Of a stretch of DNA of 64,000 bases, positions 1 through 7,625 are shown piece by piece; position 1 is the first letter of the stretch, and each line of letters begins with the position of its first letter. Source of the DNA: Sporosarcina luteola. Lineage in GTDB: Bacteria > Bacillota > Bacilli > Bacillales_A > Planococcaceae. Under the pieces are notes generated by a model, which was given only the letters and a program-made list of their open reading frames with translations, was not told the DNA's origin and ran no database searches. Both the position numbers and the translations under genes were made by a program. The stretch spans positions 208,716-272,715 of the forward strand of contig JACHLS010000005.1 in the NCBI GenBank assembly GCA_014204635.1, in the 5' to 3' direction.

Positions 1-393
1 TTGGATACGCGCCATTTGTTGAATCTCTTCGTCAGTTAGGATGGAATATAAATCTCTTCTCATAGCTTGGCCAATTTCTTGTGCTTGAATAAAAATTTCA
101 TAGCCTTTACTTGTAATGGCGAGGCGGACAATTCGACGGTCAGCCGCGTCATATTCCCGTTCCGCATAGCCTTCCTTAATCAGCTTATTTGCAATGCTTG
201 TCATACCACCAGGCGTATATCCAAGCTTTTTTGCAAGTTCTGTTTGCATAAGAGGACCTTTTTCACGCAACTGATTGAGAACGAGGATTTGAGAAACCCC
301 TATGTTTCCTTCGATGTGATTCAAGAAATAGAGAATCGATTCGTTATTGAGCAATTCCGCTTGACGGATTAGTTCGAATATAGATGTCTTCAT
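1..393 (-). CDS. MarR family transcriptional regulator (3' end cut by window edge)
   Basis: Reads leftward from ATG at 393 and runs off the left edge with 131 codons visible, so the C-terminus is missing. The visible part has the MarR winged-helix layout: an N-terminal helix, a helix-turn-helix around 'MQTELAKKLGYTPGGMTSIA' (residues about 57-76), and the wing with the D-x-R-R signature 'DAADRRIVRL' near residue 95. It should bind DNA as a dimer, usually repressing neighbours and responding to phenolics or oxidants. The RBS is GAAAGGG 13 bases upstream, rather far. No partner gene is visible; its operon would lie off the left edge. The family call is firm and the ligand is unknown. Confidence 0.85.
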   Translation of the reverse strand, partial: MKTSIFELIRQAELLNNESILYFLNHIEGNIGVSQILVLNQLREKGPLMQTELAKKLGYTPGGMTSIANKLIKEGYAEREYDAADRRIVRLAITSKGYEIFIQAQEIGQAMRRDLYSILTDEEIQQMARIQ

Positions 394-641
394 AATAATT
401 CTTAGACCCTTTCTTCTACATAATTTATTTTACCACTAAATATTTAGCTGGCAATAATTATTGTCATAAAATATTCACCAAATAACCAAAATTTATTCTC
501 AAAACAAACAGATATAGACATTTATTTGATGCGTGTTCCAATTCACCCAGTAGATTGGGTGGTTTTATAGAGAATTAAACTATTTTTATATAATATTATT
601 GATAGTGAAATAACTTTGAAACGTAAATAAAGGAATTGAAT

Positions 642-749
642 ATGCGGAGTGCAAGTAAAGATGCCCAAGTGATTTGCCTGATTCCCGTACAAAGCGACTC
701 AACATCGGCTAGGAATGAATACTCTGTCTCTGAAAATCGCATCTCCTAA
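642..749 (+). CDS. Possible 35-aa small ORF, unrecognised
   Basis: An ATG at 642 is preceded by AAAGGA at a workable distance and by an AT-rich block that could hold a -10 element. The 35-residue product has no motif I recognise, no membrane segment and no neighbour with an obvious link. It may be chance or the remnant of a longer gene. Reported only because the translation signals are reasonable. Confidence 0.15.
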   Translation: MRSASKDAQVICLIPVQSDSTSARNEYSVSENRIS

Positions 750-861
750 GAGTGAACGATGTTTCCGTCCTTATCGCTGAAGTCTGCCTCAGTCAACCTG
801 TTTGTTAGCCAATACCGGATCCAGCATCGGCATGGATTGGAGAAAAGGCATTCCGCAAGTC

Positions 862-895
862 AAGGAGTTATATATGTAAGAATATATAACTCCTT
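862..895 (-). terminator. Hairpin downstream of the DUF4317 gene
   Basis: A perfect 14-bp inverted repeat (AAGGAGTTATATAT and its complement at 882-895) with a 6-nt loop lies about 37 nt past the DUF4317 stop codon. There is no good T-tract on the minus strand, so it is either a weak terminator or a 3'-end stabilising stem. Confidence 0.45.
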
Positions 896-932
896 TCAAG
901 CGCGATATTCTGATCTTTGCTATGCATTGGTC

Positions 933-2123
933 CTATTTCAACAACTCTTCTGGAATGATCGTAAACCCATCGATCACCGTATCTTCCTCCACTTCAATCA
1001 ACAAGCAGCGCTTGCCGCCGACTGTTACTTGTTTCACATACTTCAGATCTTGTGGACTGATAGAGATATTGGCAACTTTCGTTTCGATCTTGATGGACTT
1101 CGACGTGTATTTCGGAACGATGTGGCTTGCTTTCAGTTCGTAGGTGTCGTCATCTATGACTGTTTGGAAGGCCCTTTCCACCCTATCCGAGTCGACGTCT
1201 TCCACACCGCTCACTTTTAACACGCGTTCGAGCTCTTTCGTGTCCAATGTCGGAATGTTATCCGCTTCTTCCTGCTCCTCGTCCACCTCCATCATCCGAT
1301 TGATTTCATCATACATATTGGCAAGGGTGCGCGTGTTCACCTGATGCCCGATTACTTCCTTCACAATCTCTTCAAAGACCGCCTTATCCTCCTGGGCTGT
1401 CATAATCTCTTCGCCGTCCAGCACGTTTTCGATGAAATGATAGTTCGGCTTATTCGCTTTCCCCGCTGCATACAAAATATGATTGACGTCTGCTGCGTTG
1501 TCCGTAAAGGTTGGAAACAGAAAACCTCCGATCGGAGATGCTAAGTTGATAATCGGATCAGCCATAAAACTCGATTTAAATTCCTTTCCGATGAAATCAA
1601 ACACGAGCGATCGTTTCGGCTGCTCAGTCTGGTTCATGCTGCAAAGAATGAAAGGCGTTGTGTATACCTGATCCCGGATGTCCTCCTCTGTCTCGCCAGG
1701 CTGCCGCTTCGTTGGTTTAAAATAATTTCCCCGAATAAACGTGACGACGATGTCTTTTTCATATTGGACATCCTGCACCATCTTTTGGGCGATTTGCTGC
1801 ATCCCTTCTTTCCAGTCCGTCACGTCATCAGCTTGAAGACTCTCATAGAGTAGGGTTTGTGTATGATCCTCCCGTTCCTCTTCCTCCCGCTTGAACTTCA
1901 CCTCGAATAGTTTTTCATCCAGTTTCCCGCCGAGCACTTTTTTAAAGTTCGTCAAAAACAATTCCTGCTGCTCCCGGTCAAGTAAAGAAAAAGACTGACT
2001 CGCCTCATGGTAGATTTCATTGCTCTCCTGTTTAATGTATACATTGTAAATGTCTCGGATCGTCAATAAATCCGTGCCCAACTTAAAATGTTTCCGAATA
2101 TCTGCAATATCTTTCTTGTTCAT
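933..2123 (-). CDS. DUF4317 family protein
   Basis: A 396-residue soluble protein starting at ATG 2123, chosen because GGGAG sits 9 nt upstream; an ATG at 2156 has no RBS. The start 'MNKKDIADIRKHFK' and the spacing of conserved blocks match the DUF4317 family of Firmicutes, whose members are usually about 380-420 residues, so it is full length. The sequence is acidic, with a charged run near residues 80-90 (REEEERED) and another acidic stretch near 270-285. No catalytic motif, signal peptide or membrane segment is visible. It appears monocistronic with a hairpin after the stop. Function is unknown; I would not go beyond the family name. Confidence 0.85.
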   Translation of the reverse strand: MNKKDIADIRKHFKLGTDLLTIRDIYNVYIKQESNEIYHEASQSFSLLDREQQELFLTNFKKVLGGKLDEKLFEVKFKREEEEREDHTQTLLYESLQADDVTDWKEGMQQIAQKMVQDVQYEKDIVVTFIRGNYFKPTKRQPGETEEDIRDQVYTTPFILCSMNQTEQPKRSLVFDFIGKEFKSSFMADPIINLASPIGGFLFPTFTDNAADVNHILYAAGKANKPNYHFIENVLDGEEIMTAQEDKAVFEEIVKEVIGHQVNTRTLANMYDEINRMMEVDEEQEEADNIPTLDTKELERVLKVSGVEDVDSDRVERAFQTVIDDDTYELKASHIVPKYTSKSIKIETKVANISISPQDLKYVKQVTVGGKRCLLIEVEEDTVIDGFTIIPEELLK

Positions 2124-2239
2124 CGTATCCAACTCCCTGCTAGGTAAGAAATTCAAAATAAAAAGGAGTATCCCAAAGATCGTTCCTTTGTGACACTTCC
2201 TTTATTATATCAGTGATTGTAGAAAGGCAGGCTGGCAAT

Positions 2240-2635
2240 CTACGAATCACGTCTATTTTTTTCCAATAGTAGCTCCATTTTTTGATCCGCCCGGAGCAGG
2301 ACTTGTTGAATCTGCTGAATCTCTTTTTCCCTTTGCATCATGTACGCCTGTTTCTGTTGGAATAAGGCTCTAACTTGCTCAAGGCTTTGGATTTCCTCTT
2401 CTGTCAGTCGAGTATCCGGCTCCAAATGACCTGTCCATTGAAACAACAGTTTGATCTCTTGAAGGGTAAAGCCGGCGTGCTTTAATTTGCGGATGGCATT
2501 CATCAACTCTATATGTTCTTCGTTATATTCTCGATGTTTATTTACTACAACCGGCTGTAATATGCCCACTTTTTCATAGTACCGAATCGTATCTTTACTG
2601 GAGCCTGTACAAGCTGCAAATTCACTAATCTTCAT
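2240..2635 (-). CDS. MerR family transcriptional regulator
   Basis: 131 residues. The N-terminal MerR helix-turn-helix is clear: 'KISEFAACTGSSKDTIRYYE' opens the protein, followed by the wing 'REYNEEHIELM' and the conserved 'HAGFTLQEIKLLF' segment (about residues 53-66). The rest (about 75-125) is a glutamine- and glutamate-rich coiled coil that would form the dimer, with no large effector domain, so this is a minimal MerR like those answering small molecules or redox signals. It follows the small membrane protein gene by 12 nt, so the two form an operon driven by the MerR-type promoter at 2984-3014. Autoregulation by twisting that 19-bp-spacer promoter is the expected mode. Confidence 0.9.
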   Translation of the reverse strand: MKISEFAACTGSSKDTIRYYEKVGILQPVVVNKHREYNEEHIELMNAIRKLKHAGFTLQEIKLLFQWTGHLEPDTRLTEEEIQSLEQVRALFQQKQAYMMQREKEIQQIQQVLLRADQKMELLLEKNRRDS

Positions 2636-2647
2636 TGTCTCACCTAC

Positions 2648-2962
2648 TTATTTTACATATTGGTATGCCAGGAATAGAAGGAGGCAGTGGAAAACCAGCC
2701 GAACGAGATGATGTCCGTATCGAATTTTTCCATTCCCCGCTCCTTCTGCCAAGGCCAGTACATGCAACAGCGCGAATTCCAAAATCAGCAATGACAGGAC
2801 TAAGCCTTTGCCGGTCATGCATAATGTTGCAAGCATTCCAACAGATACCGCTATAAACAATGCTGCCCGCATTTGAAATCCTTCGCCTCTCCATTTCTGA
2901 ACACCCGCCACACATGTCAACAATGCATACAACCCAATCAATCCATATACTACAATCTCCAT
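2648..2962 (-). CDS. Small integral membrane protein, MerR-regulated
   Basis: 104 residues starting at ATG 2962 behind a strong RBS (AAGGGAGG). Three to four hydrophobic segments can be seen: about residues 2-20, 31-48, 53-72 and 86-103, joined by short loops. I do not recognise a family with certainty; the size and topology recall DoxX-like or DUF small membrane proteins found next to MerR regulators. It is the first gene of the two-gene operon and so is the likely target of the MerR regulator downstream, which points to a stress or drug response role. That role is inference from context only. Confidence 0.75.
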   Translation of the reverse strand: MEIVVYGLIGLYALLTCVAGVQKWRGEGFQMRAALFIAVSVGMLATLCMTGKGLVLSLLILEFALLHVLALAEGAGNGKIRYGHHLVRLVFHCLLLFLAYQYVK

Positions 2963-2983
2963 TCAAATCCCTCCCTTACTTCC

Positions 2984-3014
2984 ACTGTAAAAGATGGAGT
3001 TGACTCCATGTCAA
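2984..3014 (-). promoter_or_regulatory. MerR-type promoter with 19-bp spacer and operator palindrome
   Basis: On the minus strand TTGACA (3009-3014) and TACAGT (2984-2989) are separated by exactly 19 bp, the overlong spacing typical of MerR-activated promoters. A perfect 16-bp palindrome, ATGGAGT-TG-ACTCCAT at 2994-3009, sits between them. The start of the membrane protein gene is 22 nt downstream of the -10. Confidence 0.85.
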
Positions 3015-3031
3015 TTGTTAAAATGCTCGTG

Positions 3032-3082
3032 TTTACAAGATATTTACATTGCCTTAATACGTTCCTTACATTCTCTTATTAT
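3032..3082 (+). promoter_or_regulatory. PhoP box and -10 of the phn operon
   Basis: Four hexamers lie in exact 11-bp phase: TTTACA (3032), TTTACA (3043), TTAATA (3054) and CTTACA (3065). This matches the Bacillus PhoP direct-repeat box (TTHAYA-like repeats separated by about 5 bp). A -10-like TATTAT follows at 3077-3082 with no -35, as expected for an activator-dependent promoter. Phosphate-starvation induction of phnDCE is the natural inference. Confidence 0.8.
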
Positions 3083-3224
3083 AGTGGAAATGAAGAGGAA
3101 GACATCTTGTCTTTGAGTCCATCATCCTAGATCCGAAGTTGAATTTCTCTCTTTCGGACAATCTGCGATAAGTACAATGATACTTCCATTCAACTTGATG
3201 CAACAAATGACAGGAGGAAATGTT

Positions 3225-4319
3225 GTGAAGAAAGCACTTGTTTTACTTATGATGGCATTCACGCTAGCCATATTGGCAGCTTGCGGGGATTCCAAAAAGG
3301 ATTCTTCCAAAGAGACAGATAACAAATCAACAGAATCGGCAAAAGGCAATGAAACTGCTGGAGACGGCGAAAAAGCAAATGAGGCGATTGATTCCTTGTC
3401 CATTGGCTTTGTCCCTTCCAGAGAACCAGAAGAAATCATTACTGCTACTGAACCATTAAAAGAGCTTCTTAAGAATGAATTGGCAACACTCGGCTATGAT
3501 GTAAAAAACGTAGACATCACTGTGGGCACGAACTATGAAGCAGTCGGCGAAGGACTTTCTGCCGGCACAATAGATGTCGGTCTAATTCCAGGTGGAACTT
3601 ATGTCCTGTATGACGATGGTGCCGAAGTCATTTTGACCGCTACACGTGCCGGCCTCACAAATGATTCGGATAACCCGAAGGATTGGAATGACAATAAACC
3701 GACAGACGCTTCCGATCAACAAGTAACATACTATCGTTCTTTACTCATAGCCGGACCTTCCGAAAAAGGGCAGGCTTTGGCAGCGAAAGTGAACAACGGC
3801 GAGGAATTGACTTGGGATGACCTGAACGACGCATCTTGGGCCGTCATGTCCTCTTCATCACCGGCAGGTTACATTTATCCAGCGATCTGGCTCGGCGATC
3901 ATTATGATCAAACCATTACCAACCTTGCACATGTGGTTCAAGCTGATTCATACGGCAGTGCGTTTGCCCGCCTGGCAGCAGAACAGATTGACGTCCTTGT
4001 CGCCTACGCGGATGCACGTCGAGACAATGCGGATGCTTGGGAAAAGGATTACAACCGTAGTTCTTCCATTTGGGATGAAACAAACGTTATCGGTGTGACT
4101 CCCGGCATTTACAATGATACTGTAAGCGTTAGTAAAAATTCCGACCTGATGGATGATGATTTGAAGGCAGCCATCCAAACTGCATTTATCAACATTGCAA
4201 AGACGGAAGAAGGAAAAGAAGTAATTTCCATTTATAATCATGAAGGGTATCAAGAAGCGACATCTTCCGATTATGACGACGAACGGAAAGCGCAGGAATT
4301 GGCAAGAAGCCTAAAATAA
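3225..4319 (+). CDS. phnD: Phosphonate/phosphite-type ABC transporter substrate-binding lipoprotein
   Basis: 364 residues from GTG 3225, chosen because AGGAGG ends 6 nt upstream; upstream ATGs at 3177 and 3207 would put the RBS inside the gene. The N-terminus is a lipoprotein signal with lipobox LAAC (Cys20), followed by a Ser/Lys/Glu-rich linker. The mature part has PhnD features: 'LSIGFVPSREPEEI' at the start of the fold, 'GTNYEAVGEGLSAGTIDVG' and the 'SSSSPAGYIYP' ligand loop. It should capture phosphonates, phosphite or a related phosphate analogue outside the membrane and deliver it to the PhnE permeases. It is first in the operon, behind the PhoP box. The exact substrate cannot be read, since no C-P lyase or phosphonatase gene is in the window. 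Confidence 0.92.
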   Translation: MKKALVLLMMAFTLAILAACGDSKKDSSKETDNKSTESAKGNETAGDGEKANEAIDSLSIGFVPSREPEEIITATEPLKELLKNELATLGYDVKNVDITVGTNYEAVGEGLSAGTIDVGLIPGGTYVLYDDGAEVILTATRAGLTNDSDNPKDWNDNKPTDASDQQVTYYRSLLIAGPSEKGQALAAKVNNGEELTWDDLNDASWAVMSSSSPAGYIYPAIWLGDHYDQTITNLAHVVQADSYGSAFARLAAEQIDVLVAYADARRDNADAWEKDYNRSSSIWDETNVIGVTPGIYNDTVSVSKNSDLMDDDLKAAIQTAFINIAKTEEGKEVISIYNHEGYQEATSSDYDDERKAQELARSLK

Positions 4320-4336
4320 TGGACAAACGAATCCAA

Positions 4337-4386
4337 TGAGGTTGTCTCATGTAGCGGGACTGTCCCCTACGAGACACCTCATTTTT
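4337..4386 (+). terminator. phnD-phnC intercistronic hairpin with T-run
   Basis: A long nested hairpin: TGAGGT.TGTCTC pairs with GAGACACCTCA and inside it GTAG.GGGAC pairs with GTCCC.CTAC, followed by TTTTT. It lies 18 nt past the phnD stop. As a partial terminator or stabilising stem it would give more binding protein than ATPase and permease, as is usual in ABC importer operons. Confidence 0.7.
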
Positions 4387-4406
4387 CGCAAGATGGGAGA
4401 TTCCAA

Positions 4407-5189
4407 ATGATTGAATTTATTCAGGTAGAAAAAACATACGGCAATCACATAAAAGCGTTGCTGGATATCAATTTAAAGATCGAGCAAGGAGAATTTGTCG
4501 CGGTCATCGGCCTTTCCGGGGCGGGAAAGTCAACTTTGATCCGCTGCATCAATCGGATGCATGACATTACAGGCGGCCAACTCATCGTCGACAATATTAA
4601 AGTCAACCAATTAAAGGGGCGGGAGATCCGCAAGTTCCGAAAACGAATTGGCATGATTTTTCAGTCCTTCAACCTCGTGACCCGGACGACTGTCATTCGA
4701 AATGTCCTGGTTTCCTTCGTTCCAGACTTGCCGTTTTGGCGAAAAGTGAGCGGGCTCTTTTCCAAAGAGCATAAGATCAAAGCATTGAGCGCGTTGGACC
4801 AAGTCGGTATTTTGGATAAGGCCTATATCCGGGTCGATCAGTTGTCAGGAGGCCAGCAACAACGTGTAGCACTAGCGCGGACGCTTGCCCAACAGCCGGA
4901 TATTATACTGGCCGATGAGCCGATCGCTTCACTTGACCCGGTCACAGCCAAACAAGTAATGGATGATTTCAAGCGGATTAATGAAGAGATGGACATATCC
5001 ATAATTATGAACATCCATCATGTTGAGATCGCGTTAGCCTATGCTGGGCGGATTATCGGCGTCCGAGAAGGTAGAATCGTTTTTGATGGGAAAGCGGAAG
5101 ACGTGACAGAGGACATCTTGAATTATATTTACAAGGGGCAAACAGCAGAAGAAACGTCAAGTAGTGAAGGAATGCATGCTTATGTATGA
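4407..5189 (+). CDS. phnC: Phosphonate-type ABC transporter ATP-binding protein
   Basis: 260 residues, the usual PhnC length, with RBS GGGAG before ATG 4407. All nucleotide-binding motifs are intact: Walker A 'GLSGAGKST' near residue 35, Q-loop 'IFQSFNLV', signature 'LSGGQQQRVALAR' near 148, Walker B 'IILADEPIASLD' near 168 and the switch histidine in 'MNIHHVE'. It powers import through the two PhnE permeases. The 3' end overlaps the start region of phnE1, so the genes are translationally coupled. The 'RTTVIRNVLVSFVPDLPFWR' helical subdomain is characteristic of PhnC rather than amino-acid ABC ATPases. Confidence 0.95.
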   Translation: MIEFIQVEKTYGNHIKALLDINLKIEQGEFVAVIGLSGAGKSTLIRCINRMHDITGGQLIVDNIKVNQLKGREIRKFRKRIGMIFQSFNLVTRTTVIRNVLVSFVPDLPFWRKVSGLFSKEHKIKALSALDQVGILDKAYIRVDQLSGGQQQRVALARTLAQQPDIILADEPIASLDPVTAKQVMDDFKRINEEMDISIIMNIHHVEIALAYAGRIIGVREGRIVFDGKAEDVTEDILNYIYKGQTAEETSSSEGMHAYV

Positions 5190-5997
5190 TAAATTATTCC
5201 CGCCTAAGAAACTGGTCTTGCCCAACGGAAAGACCATTGCCGAAAGAAGATCTCGATTTCCACTTGCGGTCATCCTCTTTCTTGCCGCCCTCTACGTTTC
5301 CTTACAGTTCACAGGCTTCGATCCGCAAACAATAGTCAAACGATGGCAGCAGTTTTTTGTCATCATCCAAGCGATGATTCCGCCTAATTGGTCGTACACA
5401 CCTGCAATCATCAAACCTTTGCTGGACACTTTGAAAATGTCCCTGCTCGGGTCGATTCTCGGTTCCCTGACAGCGATTCCTGTCGCGTTCCTCGCATCGT
5501 CGAACATTCTAAAGAGCAAGCTGGTCCATGGCTTGGCCAAAGTGTTTCTGACCATTTTGCGAACGATGCCGACTTTGGTGACCGCTCTAGTGGCCACCTT
5601 CATATTTGGACTCGGCACGTTGGCTGGAACAGTCGCCATTTATGCCTTTACACTCGCTTATGTCGGAAAGCTATTATACGAGCAAATCGAGAATACGGAT
5701 ATGAAAGCATTCGAGGCTATGGAATCACTTGGAATGAACCGGCTCCAAGCGTTTCGATACGCCATCTTTCCACAAATCTTGCCCAATTACCTTTCAACGG
5801 CCCTTTTCTGTTTCGAAGGGAATGTCCGATATGCCGCTATTTTGGGATATGTAGGCGCGGGCGGAATTGGGCTATTGCTGAATGAAGGACTGGGCTGGCG
5901 GGATTACGCCAGTGTCGGCATGATTCTTCTTATACTCGTTCTCACTGTTTTCATCATAGAACAGATCAGTGAACACTTTAGAAAACGGTTCATTTGA
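5182..5997 (+). CDS. phnE1: Phosphonate-type ABC transporter permease, first copy
   Basis: About 271 residues. Starts at ATG 5176 and 5182 are both possible behind GAAGGA (5166-5171); I chose 5182 because spacing is better. GTG 5164 is less likely. Six membrane segments follow a basic N-terminal tail, and the cytoplasmic EAA loop is seen as 'EAMESLGMNRLQAFRYAIFPQ' in abbreviated form (E-A-M-E-S-L-G then P-Q about 12 residues later), which docks onto PhnC. It overlaps phnC by 8 bases. Together with the second permease it should form a heterodimeric channel in the cytoplasmic membrane. Confidence 0.92.
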   Translation: MYDKLFPPKKLVLPNGKTIAERRSRFPLAVILFLAALYVSLQFTGFDPQTIVKRWQQFFVIIQAMIPPNWSYTPAIIKPLLDTLKMSLLGSILGSLTAIPVAFLASSNILKSKLVHGLAKVFLTILRTMPTLVTALVATFIFGLGTLAGTVAIYAFTLAYVGKLLYEQIENTDMKAFEAMESLGMNRLQAFRYAIFPQILPNYLSTALFCFEGNVRYAAILGYVGAGGIGLLLNEGLGWRDYASVGMILLILVLTVFIIEQISEHFRKRFI

Positions 5998-6011
5998 AAG
6001 GATGCCATACC

Positions 6012-6818
6012 TTGGATAAAATCGAAAACTATCTTCATGCATCGGAACGTAAAACACCGTACACCGTCATGATGTCACTTATTGTTGTAGTATTAATCGG
6101 ATGGTCCTTCACGACAATCCAACTGCAGAACGTAGAAAAGAGCGGATGGACAATCGCTTCCAGCATCCTATCGGGAATAGTGCAGCCTGACTTGGGCCTG
6201 CTCTTCACCTTTACCAAGCAAGGGGTTCCCTATTTATTTGTGGAAACCATCGCCATCGCTTTCTTAGGCACAATTCTGGGAGCGCTTCTTGCCATACCGC
6301 TATCCTTCTTGTCCGCTTCCAATGTCGTTCCGAAACCGGTAGCTTGGCTGACCAGACTATTTTTGATTTTCATACGGACCGTTCCTGCCCTTGTGTATGG
6401 ACTGATGTTCATTCGTGTGACAGGACCCGGACCGTTTGCAGGAGTCCTGACTATCTCACTTGTATCGATTGGGATGCTGGCGAAGTTATTTGTTGATGCC
6501 ATTGAAGATCTTGATACAAAAATTTTGGAATCCATGACATCCATCGGCTGCACGACCTTCGAGAAAATCAGGTTCGGCATCGTCCCGCAGCTCGTTTCCT
6601 TCTTCCTGTCGATTACCATTTACCGGTTCGATATGAATTTGCGGGAAGCAGCCATCCTCGGGCTTGTTGGTGCAGGCGGTATCGGGGCACCCCTCATCTT
6701 TGCGATGAATTCCTACCGATGGAACGAAGTCGGCTCCATTTTGATTGGGTTAGTGCTGCTTATTTTAGTAGTCGAATTGATTTCAAACAGATGGCGTCAA
6801 CAGCTTGTGCGGGGTTGA
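6012..6818 (+). CDS. phnE2: Phosphonate-type ABC transporter permease, second copy
   Basis: 268 residues from TTG 6012, chosen because AAAGGA lies 9 nt upstream, overlapping the stop of phnE1; the in-frame TTG at 5994 has no RBS. The protein is a paralogue of the first permease, with an N-terminal membrane segment, a binding-protein-dependent transport domain and an EAA loop 'ESMTSIGCTTFEKIRFG' near residue 170. Paired PhnE genes are common in Bacillales phosphonate operons. It is the last gene of the operon; only a poor hairpin follows the stop. Substrate is unknown as for phnD. Confidence 0.92.
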   Translation: MDKIENYLHASERKTPYTVMMSLIVVVLIGWSFTTIQLQNVEKSGWTIASSILSGIVQPDLGLLFTFTKQGVPYLFVETIAIAFLGTILGALLAIPLSFLSASNVVPKPVAWLTRLFLIFIRTVPALVYGLMFIRVTGPGPFAGVLTISLVSIGMLAKLFVDAIEDLDTKILESMTSIGCTTFEKIRFGIVPQLVSFFLSITIYRFDMNLREAAILGLVGAGGIGAPLIFAMNSYRWNEVGSILIGLVLLILVVELISNRWRQQLVRG

Positions 6819-7201
6819 TTGGAGAAGGATTTCTCTGCAATCCATTCAATAAGTAAAGGACCTGGTAGGAATCCAGCGAACATGAAGACTTGAGACATGC
6901 TCGCTGGTCCCGGCGCTCATAAAGGTCTTCGAATCGTGCATAAAAACTCCAGACCGCGCATTAGCACTGCATACACGCTCATAAAATCTCCAAACCGCGC
7001 ATAAACCGATGCCTAGCGCGCATATAACCACTTTAAGCAAATAGAAAAAAGCCGAAAGTATTTGATTTCCGACTGCAAGTAATCGCCACTCCCACGTAGA
7101 CGCCAGCAAGTGATGCAAGGCGACTGCAGAGGAGTGTGGCGGTTATTTATTGTTATAAAAAATGAATGCGCCAGGCAAGACAGTAATTCCTGGATAACGA
7201 A
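6819..7201. other. Intergenic stretch holding a phased repeat array
   Basis: About 380 bp between phnE2 and the VOC gene, which converge. Most of the left half is the repeat array at 6914-7030. No gene, tRNA or clear promoter was seen. The ORF on the minus strand here follows the repeats and is not believed. Confidence 0.6.
6914..7030. repeat. Six copies of a CGCKCATAAA motif at 20-21 bp spacing
   Basis: Copies begin at about 6914 (CGCTCATAAA), 6935 (CGTGCATAAA), 6955 (CGCGCATTAG), 6976 (CGCTCATAAA), 6996 (CGCGCATAAA) and 7017 (CGCGCATATA). Steps are 21, 20, 21, 20 and 21 bp, close to two helical turns, so all motifs face the same side of the DNA. Spacers between the motifs are only partly conserved (CTCCA.AC recurs). 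It lies between two convergent genes. Confidence 0.75.
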
Positions 7202-7600
7202 TCAATCCAACAGGTCCAATTGCCACGAAACGCCAAATCGGTCATTGATCCATCCAAACTTTTTACTGAAACCGTAATTGTCCAATGGCATAAGCGCTTG
7301 TCCCCCTTCCAGCAGGCTCTCATAAAGATGAACGAGCTCCTCCTCTGTATCACAAGTGACATAGATCGAGAACGAAGGCGTGAAAGTGAACTGATGGGTT
7401 ACATTGCTGTCGATGCACATGAACTCCTGCCCATTCAAGGCGAACACCGCCTGCATCACTGTTCCTTCATCCCCCGGGCCCTCTGCACCATAGCGGACGA
7501 TATGCCGAATTTCCGAATTTTTCACGAGTGAAATATACAATTCCATTGCCTCTTCTGCCTTGCCATTTTGAAACATTAAGAAAGGGAGCACCTTTCCCAT
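7202..7600 (-). CDS. VOC/PhnB-like (3-demethylubiquinone methyltransferase-like) protein
   Basis: 132 residues from ATG 7600 with GAAGGAG upstream. The order 'PFLMFQNGKAEEAMELY' at the N-terminus, 'VMQAVFALNGQEFMCID' in the middle and 'YGFSKKFGWINDRFGVSWQL' at the end is that of the PhnB/YjdN branch of the vicinal oxygen chelate fold. Family members are single-domain dimers of unknown substrate; many are annotated from the phn locus of E. coli, where the protein is not needed for phosphonate use. It sits 380 bp from phnE2 on the opposite strand, so it is not in the phn operon. Enzymatic activity is unproven. Confidence 0.85.
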   Translation of the reverse strand: MGKVLPFLMFQNGKAEEAMELYISLVKNSEIRHIVRYGAEGPGDEGTVMQAVFALNGQEFMCIDSNVTHQFTFTPSFSIYVTCDTEEELVHLYESLLEGGQALMPLDNYGFSKKFGWINDRFGVSWQLDLLD

Positions 7601-7625
7601 AATCCATCGACTCCTTCCCGTTTAG

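Larger units (their letters stand above)
394..932. other. Intergenic stretch between convergent-tail DUF4317 gene and MarR gene
   Basis: About 540 bp without a convincing gene. It holds a short hairpin (CACCCA/TGGGTG at 544-561 followed by GTTTT), an AT-rich block at 570-600, a possible 35-codon ORF at 642-749, and a strong hairpin at 862-895. Nothing else recognisable was seen. Confidence 0.5.

Noticed and set aside
5388..5885. 165-codon open frame on the plus strand inside phnE1
   Set aside because: It overlaps the clearly conserved permease in another frame and its translation shows no motif; a shadow of phnE1.
6846..7118. 90-codon minus-strand frame across the phased repeats
   Set aside because: Its residues simply translate the repeat array; no RBS and no conserved feature.
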